From assembly GCF_009380135.2 (NCBI RefSeq), contig NZ_WHUT02000001.1, forward strand, positions 248,001 through 312,000: a stretch of 64,000 nucleotides of DNA, given 5' to 3'. The DNA is from Fertoeibacter niger. GTDB taxonomy: Bacteria; Pseudomonadota; Alphaproteobacteria; Rhodobacterales; Rhodobacteraceae. Both the position numbers and the translations under genes were made by a program. Below, piece by piece: positions 28,110 to 41,694 of the stretch. Below the pieces are notes generated by a model. It was not told where the DNA came from. It did not search any database and saw nothing but the letters and a program-made list of their open reading frames with translations. Positions within the stretch are counted from its first letter, which is position 1, and every line of letters begins with the position of its first letter.

Positions 28110-29183
28110 ATGTTCCCAGCCCCGCCGATCCCCGTGTTCGATGGCCATAACGACATTCTGCTGCGGCTTTACTATGCCCCCGACCGGCGCGAACAGATCT
28201 GGCTGAAGGGCGAGGGGCGCGGCCATCTGGATCTGCCCCGCATGAAGGCGGGTGGCTTTGCGGGCGGCATGTTCGCCATCTACATCCCCTCGCCGCGCGA
28301 CCCCAACGCCCCGGATTTCGAGGCGATGATGGACCGCCCGCCCTATGACCTGCCGCTGCCCGCCGCCATCAACGCGCCCGCAGCGCAGCCCGTGGCCCTG
28401 ACCATGGCCGCGCATCTGATGTGGATGGAGCGTTCCAGCAACGGCGCCTTCCGCATCTGCCGCACGGCGGCCGAGATCGGGGCCTGCATGGCGCGCGGCA
28501 CCATCGCAGGCGTGATGCACATGGAGGGGGCTGAGGCGATCGGCCCCGATCTGGATGCGCTTTACGCCTTTCACGCCATGGGCCTGCGCAGCCTTGGCCC
28601 GGTGTGGAGCCGCCCGACCGTGTTCGGCCATGGCGTGCCCTTCCGCTTTCCGTCGGGCCCCGACACCGGCCCGGGGCTGACCGACAGCGGCAAGCGGCTG
28701 ATCCGGGCCTGCAACGCCCTGCGCATATTGGTGGACCTGTCGCATCTGAACGAGACGGGGTTCAACGACGTGGCCGCCATCACCGATGCGCCGCTGGTGG
28801 CCACCCATTCCAATGCCCATGCCATCACCCCTTCCAGCCGCAACCTGACTGACCGGCAACTGGCGATGATCCGCGACAGCGGCGGCATGGTGGGGCTGAA
28901 CTTTGCCACCGTGTTCCTGCGCGAGGATGGCCGCCGCGCCCCCGAAATCGGATGGGAGCCCGTTCTGCGGCACATGGACCACCTCATCAGCCATCTGGGC
29001 GAGGATCATGTGGGGTTCGGGTCGGATTTTGACGGGGCAACAGTGCCCGAGGGCATCACCGATGTGGCCGGCCTGCCCGCGCTGCAACAGGCGCTGCGCC
29101 GCCACGGCTATGACGACGCGCTGCTGGAAAAGCTGTGCTGGCGCAACTGGCTGGCCACCTTGCGGCGCTGCTGGGGGGCTTGA
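28110..29183 (+). CDS. membrane dipeptidase (peptidase family M19)
   Basis: A 357-residue zinc dipeptidase of the renal dipeptidase family. The first metal motif is FDGHNDILLR at residue 11. The bridging glutamate is in VMHMEGAEAIGPD, histidines in DLSHLNE and ATHSNAHAI, and the aspartate in GFGSDFDGA. All expected ligands are present. Bacterial members hydrolyse dipeptides, including D-amino-acid ones. There is no signal peptide despite the family name, so it is probably cytosolic. RBS ACGGAG precedes the start. It sits alone between cueR and the glycogen operon. Confidence 0.92.
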   Translation: MFPAPPIPVFDGHNDILLRLYYAPDRREQIWLKGEGRGHLDLPRMKAGGFAGGMFAIYIPSPRDPNAPDFEAMMDRPPYDLPLPAAINAPAAQPVALTMAAHLMWMERSSNGAFRICRTAAEIGACMARGTIAGVMHMEGAEAIGPDLDALYAFHAMGLRSLGPVWSRPTVFGHGVPFRFPSGPDTGPGLTDSGKRLIRACNALRILVDLSHLNETGFNDVAAITDAPLVATHSNAHAITPSSRNLTDRQLAMIRDSGGMVGLNFATVFLREDGRRAPEIGWEPVLRHMDHLISHLGEDHVGFGSDFDGATVPEGITDVAGLPALQQALRRHGYDDALLEKLCWRNWLATLRRCWGA

Positions 29184-29325
29184 CAGCCTGCCCCGCTTTG
29201 CGCGCAATCTGGCACAGCGATACCGGGGCTGCACATTTCCTGCGCAAATCCTGTCACGCCGCGGGGCGGCACAAGATGCCGCAGCGCAGAAAATCCCTGC
29301 CGCAATGCCATTGCATCCGCAATAA

Positions 29326-29343
29326 TTTGAAAACGCTTTGATT
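29326..29343. promoter_or_regulatory. LacI-type box 1 upstream of glgP
   Basis: TTTGAAAACGCTTTGATT has the core AAAACGCTTT. It is the upstream partner of the box at 29406-29421, so repression by looping is conceivable. The same core type occurs near aglR and aglE. Confidence 0.55.
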
Positions 29344-29374
29344 CACGAAAACCGCAGAAAACCTAAGAAAAAGG

Positions 29375-29403
29375 TTGTCATATTGACAAGTTGTTTGCGA
29401 TAA
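29375..29403 (+). promoter_or_regulatory. candidate sigma-70 promoter of the glycogen operon
   Basis: TTGTCA and CGATAA separated by 17 bp, in the AT-rich patch, ending 2 bp before operator box 2. This geometry would put the operator over the transcription start. It is a weak consensus match, judged by eye. Confidence 0.35.
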
Positions 29404-29405
29404 CG

Positions 29406-29421
29406 GCAAAGCGGTTTGGAA
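29406..29421. promoter_or_regulatory. LacI-type box 2 upstream of glgP
   Basis: GCAAAGCGGTTTGGAA. Its 15 bases CAAAGCGGTTTGGAA are identical to those upstream of aglE at 53345-53359. This is the strongest evidence in the window for shared control of glycogen and alpha-glucoside genes. Confidence 0.65.
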
Positions 29422-29554
29422 GACCTGTGGGCGAAGGCTGCCCTGTCCCTTCGGCTGGCCCGCCGTTCCGGCGCGCTTGACCGTCTGCGGCAGGTGGCAG
29501 CATCCTGTCGGGCATCCCGTCCGCATGCCGGACCTTATCCAACGGACGTTGCAA

Positions 29555-31948
29555 GTGACTGATCAAAGCCTTACCCCCAACCTGCTGAAATCCGACATCC
29601 TGCGTCACCTGACGTTCACGCTTGGCAAGGATGCGGATACCGCCAGCATCTATGACTGGCGCATGTCACTGTCCTATGCGATGCGCGACCGCATCATGGA
29701 ACCGTGGTTCGCCTCCACCCGCCGCACCTGGGCCGAAGACCGCAAGCGGGTGTATTACCTGTCGATGGAATTCCTGATCGGGCGTCTGCTGGAGGATGCC
29801 ACGGTCAACCTGGGCCTGCACGAGATGGCTGCGAAAACCCTGGCCGATCTGGGGCAGGATTTCCGCGCCATCATCGGCAACGAGCCTGACGCGGCGCTTG
29901 GCAATGGCGGGCTGGGGCGGCTGGCCGCCTGTTTCATGGAAAGCATGGCCACGCTGGGCTGCCCCGCCTATGGCTATGGCATCCGCTATGAACACGGGCT
30001 GTTCGTGCAGCGTTTCGAGGGTGGCCAGCAGGTGGAGGCCCCGGAAGACTGGCTTGGCCAGACAAACCCGTGGGAATTCACCCGCCCCGAAGCGGCCTAT
30101 ACCATCCCCTTCAAAGGCCACATCGAACACAGCGGCGGCAAGGATGTCTGGGTGCCGGGCGAAAGCGTCATCGCATCGGCCTTTGACACGCCGGTGATCG
30201 GCTGGCAGGGCAAATGGGCCAACACGCTGCGGCTGTGGGGGGCCAAGCCCACGGGCATGTTCGACCTGGCGCGTTTCAACCGGGGCGACTATGCGGCGGC
30301 GGCGGAATCCGAAACACTGGCACGCACGCTCAGCCGCGTGCTTTACCCCGATGACACCACCTATGCCGGCAAGGAACTGCGCCTGAAGCAAGAGTTTTTC
30401 CTGACCTCGGCCGCGCTGCAAGACATCCTGCGCCGCTATCTGGCCCGGCATTCCGACCTGAAAGCCCTGCACAAACACGTCGCCATCCAGATGAACGACA
30501 CCCATCCCGCCATCGCCGGGCCGGAACTGATCCGCCTGCTGCATGACGAGCATGGCATGGAATTCACCGAGGCGCTGGAAACCGCACGCGCCTGCCTTGG
30601 CTATACCAACCACACCCTGCTGCCCGAGGCGCTGGAACGCTGGGCCACCTTCACCTTTGGCAACGTGCTGCCGCGCCACATGCAGATCGTCGAGCGTATC
30701 GACCATTGGCACAAGGACGAACATCATTCGCGCCCCCACTACATCGGCATCGTGAAACACCACGAGGTGCGGATGGGTGAGTTGGCCTTTGTCATGGCGC
30801 ACAAGGTCAACGGCGTGTCGGCGCTGCATTCCGATCTGGTGAAAACCAACCTGTTCCCCGAGCTGAACAAGCTGCACCCGGGCCGCATCATCAACCAGAC
30901 CAATGGCGTGACCCCGCGCCGCTGGCTGAAAATGTGCAACCCCCCGCTGGCGGGCCTGATCACCGACACGATCGGCGACGGCTGGGAGGCTGATCTTGAC
31001 CGGCTCAAGGAACTGGAACCGCATGTGAAAAAGGCGGGCTTCCTGAAGGCCTTCGATGCCGCGAAACGCAAGAACAAGGTGGCCCTGTCAAACTGGATCG
31101 GCACCGAATGCGGCGTGAAGGTGAACCCCGACGCGCTGTTCGATGTGCAGATCAAGCGGATCCACGAATACAAGCGCCAGCTTCTGAACATCCTTGAAAC
31201 CATCGCGCGCTGGGATGCCATCCGGCAAAACCCGGGCGGTGACTGGGTGCCGCGCGTCAAGATTTTTGGCGGCAAATCGGCCCCGGGCTATGCCGTGGCC
31301 AAGGAAATCATCCATCTTATCAACGATGTGGCCGAGGTCATCAACAACGATCCCGAAACCGGCGATCTGTTGAAAGTGGTCTATCCGGCCAATTACAACG
31401 TCAGCATGGCCGAACGTCTGGTGCCCGCCACCGATCTGTCGGAACAGATCTCCACCGCCGGGAAAGAGGCGTCCGGCACCGGCAACATGAAGTTCATGAT
31501 CAACGGCGCGCCCACCATCGGCACGCTGGACGGTGCCAATGTGGAAATTCTGCAAGAGGTGGGGGCGGAAAACTTCTTCCTCTTTGGCCTGACGGCGGAA
31601 GAGGCGATGAAACGGCGGCAAGACCCCGACCATTCCCGCCACGCGATCGAGGCCAGCCCCGTGCTGCCCGATGTGTTGCAGATGATCGCCGAGGGCCGGT
31701 TCAGCCCCGGCCAGACCGACCGCTATCATGATCTGGTGCACCGCGTCTGGCACCACGACTATTTCCTCGTGGCGGCCGATTTCGACGCCTATCTGGCGGC
31801 GCAGGCCGCAACCGATGCCGCCTATGCCGACCGCAAGCGCTGGGTGAAGATGGCCGCGCTGAACACGGCCAGATCGGGCTTTTTCTCATCCGACCGCACG
31901 ATCCGTGGTTACATGAAGGACATATGGTCGGTCGAGTCGGCACTCTGA
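29555..31948 (+). CDS. glgP: glycogen/maltodextrin phosphorylase
   Basis: Releases glucose-1-phosphate from alpha-1,4-glucan ends; a PLP enzyme of GT35, about 797 residues. Signatures: GNGGLGRLAACFMESMATLG near 110, YGIRYEHGLF, MNDTHPAIAGPEL near 310, and the PLP-lysine region KEASGTGNMKFMINGAPTIG near 640. The frame is open from 29477. The GTG at 29555 gives MTDQSLTPNLLKSDILRHLT, matching the family length; an ATG at 29525 is the alternative, and neither has a strong Shine-Dalgarno. First gene of glgPBCAX-pgm. Confidence 0.95.
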   Translation: MTDQSLTPNLLKSDILRHLTFTLGKDADTASIYDWRMSLSYAMRDRIMEPWFASTRRTWAEDRKRVYYLSMEFLIGRLLEDATVNLGLHEMAAKTLADLGQDFRAIIGNEPDAALGNGGLGRLAACFMESMATLGCPAYGYGIRYEHGLFVQRFEGGQQVEAPEDWLGQTNPWEFTRPEAAYTIPFKGHIEHSGGKDVWVPGESVIASAFDTPVIGWQGKWANTLRLWGAKPTGMFDLARFNRGDYAAAAESETLARTLSRVLYPDDTTYAGKELRLKQEFFLTSAALQDILRRYLARHSDLKALHKHVAIQMNDTHPAIAGPELIRLLHDEHGMEFTEALETARACLGYTNHTLLPEALERWATFTFGNVLPRHMQIVERIDHWHKDEHHSRPHYIGIVKHHEVRMGELAFVMAHKVNGVSALHSDLVKTNLFPELNKLHPGRIINQTNGVTPRRWLKMCNPPLAGLITDTIGDGWEADLDRLKELEPHVKKAGFLKAFDAAKRKNKVALSNWIGTECGVKVNPDALFDVQIKRIHEYKRQLLNILETIARWDAIRQNPGGDWVPRVKIFGGKSAPGYAVAKEIIHLINDVAEVINNDPETGDLLKVVYPANYNVSMAERLVPATDLSEQISTAGKEASGTGNMKFMINGAPTIGTLDGANVEILQEVGAENFFLFGLTAEEAMKRRQDPDHSRHAIEASPVLPDVLQMIAEGRFSPGQTDRYHDLVHRVWHHDYFLVAADFDAYLAAQAATDAAYADRKRWVKMAALNTARSGFFSSDRTIRGYMKDIWSVESAL

Positions 31949-31999
31949 CCCGTCGCAAGACGGGCCTTGCAAAACGGGGCCATCAAGGGGGGAGAACTT

Positions 32000-34180
32000 A
32001 TGGCGACGGCAGACAAAATTCAGATGGACGCGCAGGTGGCGCGCTCCATTCTGGAGGGTGGGCATGGCGACCCGTTCTCGGTGCTGGGCCTGCATGCCGA
32101 GGGCGCGGGTTTCGTGGTGCGCGCCTTCGTGCCCGGTGCCGACCGGCTGTGGGTGCTGACCGATTCCGAGGTTCAGGCGCAGCCGGTGGCCGATGCGCCG
32201 GGCCTGTTCACCTGCGCCATGCCCGCCCGCCAGCCCTACCGCCTGCGGGCCGAGGGCCATGGCGCGACATGGGAATTTGACGACCCCTTCCGTTTCGGCC
32301 CCGTGCTGGGCGAGATGGACGAATATCTGCTGGGTGAGGGCACGCACAAACGCATCTGGCAGGTGCTGGGCGCGCATCCGATCACCCATGACGGGGTGGA
32401 GGGCACGCATTTCGCCGTCTGGGCCCCCAATGCCGAACGGGTGTCGGTGGTGGGCGATTTCAACATCTGGGATGGCCGCCGCCACCCGATGCGCAGGCGT
32501 GGTGCCACCGGCGTTTGGGAAACCTTCATTCCCGGCGTGGGCGAGGGTGTGGCCTACAAATACGAACTGCGCGCGCAGGGCGGCGGGCTGCTGCCACTGA
32601 AGGCCGACCCCGTGGGTTTCGGGTCGGAACATGCGCCCAAAAACGCCAGCGTTGTCCGCGACATCCGCGAAACCCACTGGCAGGACGGCGCGTGGATGGA
32701 AACGCGCGCCCCGCGCCAGACCATCGACGCGCCCATTTCGGTTTACGAGGTGCATCTGGGGTCATGGCGGCGCGCGCCGGGCGACCGGATGCTGTCCTAC
32801 ACCGAACTGGCCGATCAGCTGGTGGGCTATGCCGCCGACATGGGGTTCACCCATATCGAACTGCTGCCGGTGTCCGAATACCCCTTTGACGGATCATGGG
32901 GTTATCAGCCGGTGGGGCTTTTCGCCCCCACCATCCGCCATGGCACGCCCAACGAATTCCGCGCCTTCATCGACGCGGCGCACCGGCGCGGCCTTGGCGT
33001 GTTGCTGGATTGGGTGCCGGGGCATTTCCCGACCGATGCACATGGCCTTGGCCGGTTCGACGGCACCCCGCTTTATGAGCACGCCGACCCGCGCGAGGGG
33101 TTCCATCAGGACTGGAACACCCTGATCTACAACTATGGCCGGACAGAGGTTTCAAACTTCCTCGTTTCCAACGCCCTTTATTGGATGGAGGAATACCACA
33201 TCGACGGGCTGCGGGTGGATGCGGTGGCATCCATGCTCTACCGCGATTACAGCCGGAAGTCCGACGAATGGGTGCCCAACAAGGACGGCGGCCGCGAGAA
33301 TTACGAGGCGATCGCCGTGCTGCAACGCACCAACATCACCGCCTATGGCGAGGTGCCGGGCGTGATGATGGTGGCCGAGGAAAGCACAGCCTTCCCCGGC
33401 GTGTCGCGCCCGGTGAACCACGGTGGCCTTGGCTTTGGCTTCAAGTGGAACATGGGCTGGATGAACGACAGCCTGAAATACATGGAAAAAGACCCGCTCT
33501 ACCGGCGGTATCACCACCACCAGTTCACCTTCAGCCTGCATTACGCCTGGTCGGAAAACTATGTCCTGCCGATCAGCCATGACGAGGTGGTGCATGGCAA
33601 GGGGTCGATGCTGGCCAAGATGCCGGGCGACGGGCCGGAAAAATTCGCCAACCTGCGCGCCTATTATGGTTACATGTGGACTCATCCGGGCAAGAAGCTG
33701 CTGTTCATGGGCTGCGAATTTGCGCAAGGGCGTGAATGGAACCACAACCACAGCCTTGACTGGCACCTGCTGGAAGACCCCTCGCACAAGGGCATGCAGA
33801 ATCTGGTGCGCGATCTGAACACGCTTTATCGCGGCACGCCCGCGCTGCATGTGAACGACGCCCGGCCCGAAGGCTTTCAATGGCTGGAAAGCAATGATGC
33901 GGAAAACTCCACCTTTGCCTTCATCCGCAAGGGCGGCGCCGCTGACCCGTTTGTTGTCGTCGCGCTGAACATGACGCCGGTGGAACGCCGGATGCGGCTT
34001 GGCTTTCCCGTGGCGGGCCAGTGGGATGAGGTGCTGAACACCGATGCCGGGCTTTACGGCGGGCAGAACCGGGGCAACATGGGCGGCATCACGGCGGATG
34101 GCGAGCCGTGGCACGGCCAGCCGCAATCGGCGCTGGTCACGCTGCCGCCGCTGTCGGCGGTGATCTTCCGCCAGGCATGA
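32000..34180 (+). CDS. glgB: 1,4-alpha-glucan branching enzyme
   Basis: Makes alpha-1,6 branches in glycogen (GH13). The 726 residues begin with a CBM48-like N-terminal domain (DPFSVLGLH at about 22), followed by EGTHFAVWAPNAERVSVVGD. The catalytic domain has VLLDWVPGHFPTD, DGLRVDAVASMLYRDYSRK with the nucleophile aspartate, MMVAEESTAFPGV with the acid-base glutamate and ISHDEVVHGKGSM with the transition-state aspartate. The start at 32000 follows GGGGGGAG. It starts 51 bp after glgP. Confidence 0.97.
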   Translation: MATADKIQMDAQVARSILEGGHGDPFSVLGLHAEGAGFVVRAFVPGADRLWVLTDSEVQAQPVADAPGLFTCAMPARQPYRLRAEGHGATWEFDDPFRFGPVLGEMDEYLLGEGTHKRIWQVLGAHPITHDGVEGTHFAVWAPNAERVSVVGDFNIWDGRRHPMRRRGATGVWETFIPGVGEGVAYKYELRAQGGGLLPLKADPVGFGSEHAPKNASVVRDIRETHWQDGAWMETRAPRQTIDAPISVYEVHLGSWRRAPGDRMLSYTELADQLVGYAADMGFTHIELLPVSEYPFDGSWGYQPVGLFAPTIRHGTPNEFRAFIDAAHRRGLGVLLDWVPGHFPTDAHGLGRFDGTPLYEHADPREGFHQDWNTLIYNYGRTEVSNFLVSNALYWMEEYHIDGLRVDAVASMLYRDYSRKSDEWVPNKDGGRENYEAIAVLQRTNITAYGEVPGVMMVAEESTAFPGVSRPVNHGGLGFGFKWNMGWMNDSLKYMEKDPLYRRYHHHQFTFSLHYAWSENYVLPISHDEVVHGKGSMLAKMPGDGPEKFANLRAYYGYMWTHPGKKLLFMGCEFAQGREWNHNHSLDWHLLEDPSHKGMQNLVRDLNTLYRGTPALHVNDARPEGFQWLESNDAENSTFAFIRKGGAADPFVVVALNMTPVERRMRLGFPVAGQWDEVLNTDAGLYGGQNRGNMGGITADGEPWHGQPQSALVTLPPLSAVIFRQA

Positions 34181-34258
34181 ATCTGCCACGCCGGGCAGAG
34201 GAGGCCCGGCGCGGCTGTGGCGATCAAGGCGGGGCCAACCCGCAAAAGGGAGGACAGA

Positions 34259-35530
34259 ATGAAACCAAGACCCAACCAGCGGCTTTCCTCGCAGGCCATG
34301 GCATTCGTGCTGGCCGGGGGGCGCGGCAGCCGTCTGAAGGAACTGACCGACCGGCGCGCGAAACCGGCGGTGTATTTTGGCGGCAAGACCCGGATCATCG
34401 ACTTTGCGCTGTCGAACGCGCTGAACTCGGGCATCCGCAAGATGGCCATCGCCACGCAATACAAGGCGCATTCGCTGATCCGCCACATGCAGCGCGGCTG
34501 GGGGTTCTTCCGGGCGGAACGCAACGAATATCTGGATATCCTGCCCGCCAGCCAGCGGGTAAGCGAGAGCAAATGGTATCTGGGCACCGCCGACGCCGTG
34601 ACGCAGAACATTGATATCGTTGATTCTTACGGTATCAAATATGTGGTCATCCTGGCAGGCGACCATATCTACAAGATGGATTACGAGATCATGCTGCAAC
34701 AGCATGTGGAAACCGGAGCCGATGTGACCATCGGCTGCCTGACCGTGCCGCGGATGGAGGCTGTGGCCTTTGGCGTGATGCATGTGGATGCCGAGATGCG
34801 CATCACGCAGTTTCTGGAAAAGCCCAAGGATCCGCCCTCGATTCCGGGCGACCCCGATCATGCGCTGGCCTCGATGGGCATCTACATCTTCAACTGGGAT
34901 CTGCTGCGCGATCTGTTGATCCGCGATGCCGAGGATGAAAACTCCAGCCACGATTTCGGCAATGACATCATCCCGCAGATCGTGAAGAACGGCAAGGCGG
35001 TGGCCCACCAGTTCGCCGACAGCTGCGTGACCTCGGGGCTGGAGACCGAGCCCTACTGGCGCGACGTGGGCACGATCGACGCCTTCTGGCAGGCCAACAT
35101 CGACCTGACCGATTTCGTGCCTAAGCTGGACCTTTACGACAACGCCTGGCCGATCTGGACCTATGCCGAGATCGTGCCGCCGGCCAAGTTCATCCATGAC
35201 ACCGACGGGCGGCGCGGGTCTGCGGTATCGTCGCTGGTGTCGGGCGATTGCATCGTGTCGGGGTCGGCGGTCAGCAATTCGCTGCTGTTTACCGGTTGCC
35301 GCACGCATTCCTTCTCGACGCTGGAATATGTGGTGGCGCTACCGCAGGTGATCGTGAACCGCAAGGCCGAGCTGAAGAACTGCGTCATCGACCGCGGCGT
35401 GATCATCCCCGAGGGGCTGGTGGTGGGCCATGATGCGGAGGAAGACGAGAAATGGTTCCGCCGCACCGATGCGGGCATTGTGCTGGTGACGCAGGACATG
35501 CTGGATGCACGGGCGCGTGCCATCGGCTGA
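34259..35530 (+). CDS. glgC: glucose-1-phosphate adenylyltransferase (ADP-glucose pyrophosphorylase)
   Basis: Makes ADP-glucose, the committed step in glycogen synthesis. The 423-residue protein has the nucleotide-binding N-terminus [20 protein letters not shown] with [32 protein letters not shown] lies near 110 and the catalytic/substrate aspartate in [13 protein letters not shown] near 140. [11 protein letters not shown]-like sequence appears as [14 protein letters not shown] near 195. The C-terminal beta-helix contains [15 protein letters not shown]. Usually allosterically controlled. The start at 34259 has GGGAGGAC upstream. A hairpin repeat separates it from glgA. Confidence 0.97.
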   Translation: MKPRPNQRLSSQAMAFVLAGGRGSRLKELTDRRAKPAVYFGGKTRIIDFALSNALNSGIRKMAIATQYKAHSLIRHMQRGWGFFRAERNEYLDILPASQRVSESKWYLGTADAVTQNIDIVDSYGIKYVVILAGDHIYKMDYEIMLQQHVETGADVTIGCLTVPRMEAVAFGVMHVDAEMRITQFLEKPKDPPSIPGDPDHALASMGIYIFNWDLLRDLLIRDAEDENSSHDFGNDIIPQIVKNGKAVAHQFADSCVTSGLETEPYWRDVGTIDAFWQANIDLTDFVPKLDLYDNAWPIWTYAEIVPPAKFIHDTDGRRGSAVSSLVSGDCIVSGSAVSNSLLFTGCRTHSFSTLEYVVALPQVIVNRKAELKNCVIDRGVIIPEGLVVGHDAEEDEKWFRRTDAGIVLVTQDMLDARARAIG

Positions 35531-35547
35531 CGGGGCACTTGCGGAAA

Positions 35548-35604
35548 GCGCCGGGGGGTTTCACACCCCCCGGACCCCCCGTGGGATATTTAGAGACAGA
35601 AAAT
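35548..35604 (+). repeat. dispersed GC-hairpin repeat, copy B, inside the glycogen operon
   Basis: CCGGGGGG-TTTCACA-CCCCCCGG, then ACCCCCCGTGGGATATTTAGAGACAGAAAAT. It fills nearly the whole glgC-glgA junction. Its last bases run into an ATG (35603) that is an alternative glgA start. It is the longest-stemmed copy in the window. Confidence 0.85.
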
Positions 35605-35614
35605 GAGGGACGGC

Positions 35615-37044
35615 ATGGAGATACGCGGGCGGGTCTTGTCGGTGGCTTCCGAATGTGTGCCCTTGTTGAAAACCGGCGGGCTGGCGGATGTGGTGGGGGC
35701 GCTGCCTGCCGCGCTGGCCGCCGAGGGCTGGCAGATGCGGGTGCTGATGCCCGCTTACCGCAGCCTGCGGGGCCGGGCCGAGGGCTGGGCGGAGGTGTTC
35801 CGCGAGCCTGATCTGTTTGGCGGCGAGGGGCGGGTGCTGGCGGGCGAGGTTGCGGGCAATGCCATGCTGCTGCTGGACGCGCCGCATCTTTATGACCGCG
35901 ATGGCGGCCCCTATTCCGGCCCGGGAGGCGACTGGACCGACAATGCGCAAAGGTTCGCGGCGCTGAGCTGGGTCGCGGCGCGCATCGCGCGCGAGGGGCT
36001 GGCCGATGGCTGGCGGCCCGATCTGCTGCATGCGCATGACTGGCAGGGCGGCTTTGCCCCGGCCTATCTGGCTTATGGGCCACCTACGGATGTGAAATCG
36101 GTGATCACGGTGCACAACATCGCCTTTCAGGGCTGGGCACCGGCATCCATGCTGGGGGCTCTGCGGCTGCCCTATGAAGAGTTCCACGCCGAGGCGCTGG
36201 AATATTTCGGCGGGTTGTCCAGCCTGAAGGCCGGGCTGGTGACGGCGGATGCCATCACCACCGTGTCGCCCACCTATGCGGCGGAACTGATGCGGCCCGA
36301 GTTTGGCATGGGCTTGCAGGGGGTGATCGCGGCGCGGGCCGACCGGGTCAGCGGCATTCTGAACGGGGTGGATACCGCCGTCTGGTCGCCCGAGGCGGAA
36401 GAGCGGCCCTATGCCCTGCGCAGCCTGAAACGCAAGGCCGAGAGCCGGGCGGCGCTGTGCACCGCCTTTACGCTGGATGTGCCGGGGCCGCTGGCCATCG
36501 TGGTCAGCCGGTTGACCGACCAGAAGGGCATCGACCTGATCCCATCTGTTTTGCCCGATTTCATTGCGGCGGGCGGCGGGCTGGCGGTGCTGGGATCGGG
36601 CGACCCGGCGCTGGAAGGCGCGATGCGCGCGTTGGAGATGCGGTTTCCGGGCCGGGTGGGGGTGCGTATCGGCTATGACGAGGGGCTGAGCCATCTGATG
36701 TTTGCCGGGGCCGATGCCGTGCTGGTGCCCAGCCGGTTTGAACCCTGCGGGCTGACCCAGATGTATGGGCTGCGCTATGGCACGCTGCCGGTGGTGGCGG
36801 CGGTGGGCGGGCTGGCCGATACCGTCATCACCGCCAATCCGGCGGGGCTGGCGGCGGGCGTGGCGACCGGCATCACCTTTCACCCCACCGATGCGGCGGC
36901 CTTCGGGCAGGCGCTGCGGCAGTTGCTGGCGCTTTACGCCGACCCGGTGCAATGGGGCCAGGTGCAGCGCAATGCGATGAAACACCCGGTGGGCTGGGAA
37001 AGCTCTGCCGCTGCCTATGCCGCCCTTTACGCACGGCTGGCGGG

Positions 37045-37048
<4 letters not shown>
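35615..37048 (+). CDS. glgA: glycogen synthase (ADP-glucose)
   Basis: Elongates glycogen from ADP-glucose; GT5, 477 residues. The N-terminal KTGGLADVVGALP (residues about 18-30) is the ADP-glucose-binding KxGGL motif. LHAHDWQGGFAPAYL lies near 140, and the C-terminal Rossmann domain has VVSRLTDQKGIDLIP and VPSRFEPCGLTQMYGLRYG near 375-395 with the conserved glutamate. Two starts are possible. The ATG at 35615 has GAGGGA 4 bp upstream and is preferred; the ATG at 35603 is formed by the end of the repeat. It overlaps glgX by ATGA. Confidence 0.96.
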
Positions 37049-40787
<3,739 letters not shown>

Positions 40788-40864
40788 GCCGCGTCCGACC
40801 TTTGGCTTGCTTGTAACCAGCCCCCGGCCTGCTAGGCTGGGGGAAACAGGCCACAGGCACGCGA

Positions 40865-41569
40865 ATGACCCAGACCGCCCTGCACATGCCACCCCCGGAT
40901 CCCAATCTGCAATCCGCGCTGATCATCGACGATCATCCGCTGTTCTGCGATGCGCTGGCGATGACGCTGAAGGCGGTGGCGGGCATCAGCCATATCGAGA
41001 CCGCCGACCGGCTGGAAACCGCGCTGGCGCGGCTTGATCTGTCGCCCGCATTCGACGTGGTGGTGCTTGATCTGAACCTGCCCGATGTGAACGGGCTGGA
41101 TGGGCTTATCCGCCTGCGTGCGGGGCTGGGGCCGGTGCCGGTGGTGGTGGTCTCCAGCCTGGCCGACAACCGGGTGATCGGGGCGGCGATGAAAGCGGGG
41201 GCGGCGGGGTTCGTGCCGAAACATTCACGGCGCGAGGTGTTTCGCGCGGCCTTCGATGCGATCCGCGAGGGGCGGCGTTTCGTGCCCGAGGGCTTTACCC
41301 CCGCGACAGACCCCGGCGCGCCGGCCAGCCAGCGCGAGGATGCCATCGCGCGCCTGTCGCTGCTGACCCGGCAGCAGGCAAAAATTCTGCAACTGATCTG
41401 CGAGGGGCGGCTGAACAAACAGATCGCCTATGACCTGACCATCGCCGAAACCACGGTCAAGGCGCATGTGACGGCGATCATGCGCAAGCTGGGCGTGCAA
41501 AGCCGCACGCAGGCCGTGCTGATCGTGCAGGAAGCCAGTTTTGCCAGCCTGATGCCCGAAAACGGCTGA
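40865..41569 (+). CDS. NarL/LuxR-family response regulator
   Basis: A 234-residue regulator. The receiver has IIDDHPLFCDALA (acidic pair), phospho-acceptor in VVVLDLNLPDVNGLDGL near 70, VVVSS and FVPKHS with the conserved lysine. The C-terminal LuxR helix-turn-helix reads LTRQQAKILQLICEGRLNKQIAYDLTI, in two overlapping pieces, with TVKAHVTAIMRKLGV. It precedes the FIST and hybrid-kinase genes on the same strand (125 bp gap), so it is the natural phosphorelay output of that pair. Pseudomonas ErbR/AgmR-type regulators are a plausible family relation. Confidence 0.92.
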   Translation: MTQTALHMPPPDPNLQSALIIDDHPLFCDALAMTLKAVAGISHIETADRLETALARLDLSPAFDVVVLDLNLPDVNGLDGLIRLRAGLGPVPVVVVSSLADNRVIGAAMKAGAAGFVPKHSRREVFRAAFDAIREGRRFVPEGFTPATDPGAPASQREDAIARLSLLTRQQAKILQLICEGRLNKQIAYDLTIAETTVKAHVTAIMRKLGVQSRTQAVLIVQEASFASLMPENG

Positions 41570-41694
41570 CCGGCGCGGGGGGCCGGGCTGCGAACGGGGC
41601 TTGCGTCCGCCCCGGCTTTGCCTGTCAGATGACGCCAAGGTGCAGCGGGGGAGGCTGCGGCACCGCACCGGGGCAACCCGGGGGGAGGATGACC

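Larger units (their letters stand above)
29184..29554. other. 371-bp control region of the glycogen operon
   Basis: No gene is supported. From about 29320 to 29405 the DNA turns A+T-rich, unlike its surroundings. It contains two AAARCGSTTT boxes 79 bp apart (centres near 29335 and 29414) with a possible promoter TTGTCA-N17-CGATAA (29375-29403) between. The remaining 130 bp up to glgP would be leader. Confidence 0.6.

Noticed and set aside
33152-35308. 718-codon minus-strand frame across glgB and glgC
   Set aside because: Antisense shadow of two well-defined glycogen genes; no recognisable fold.
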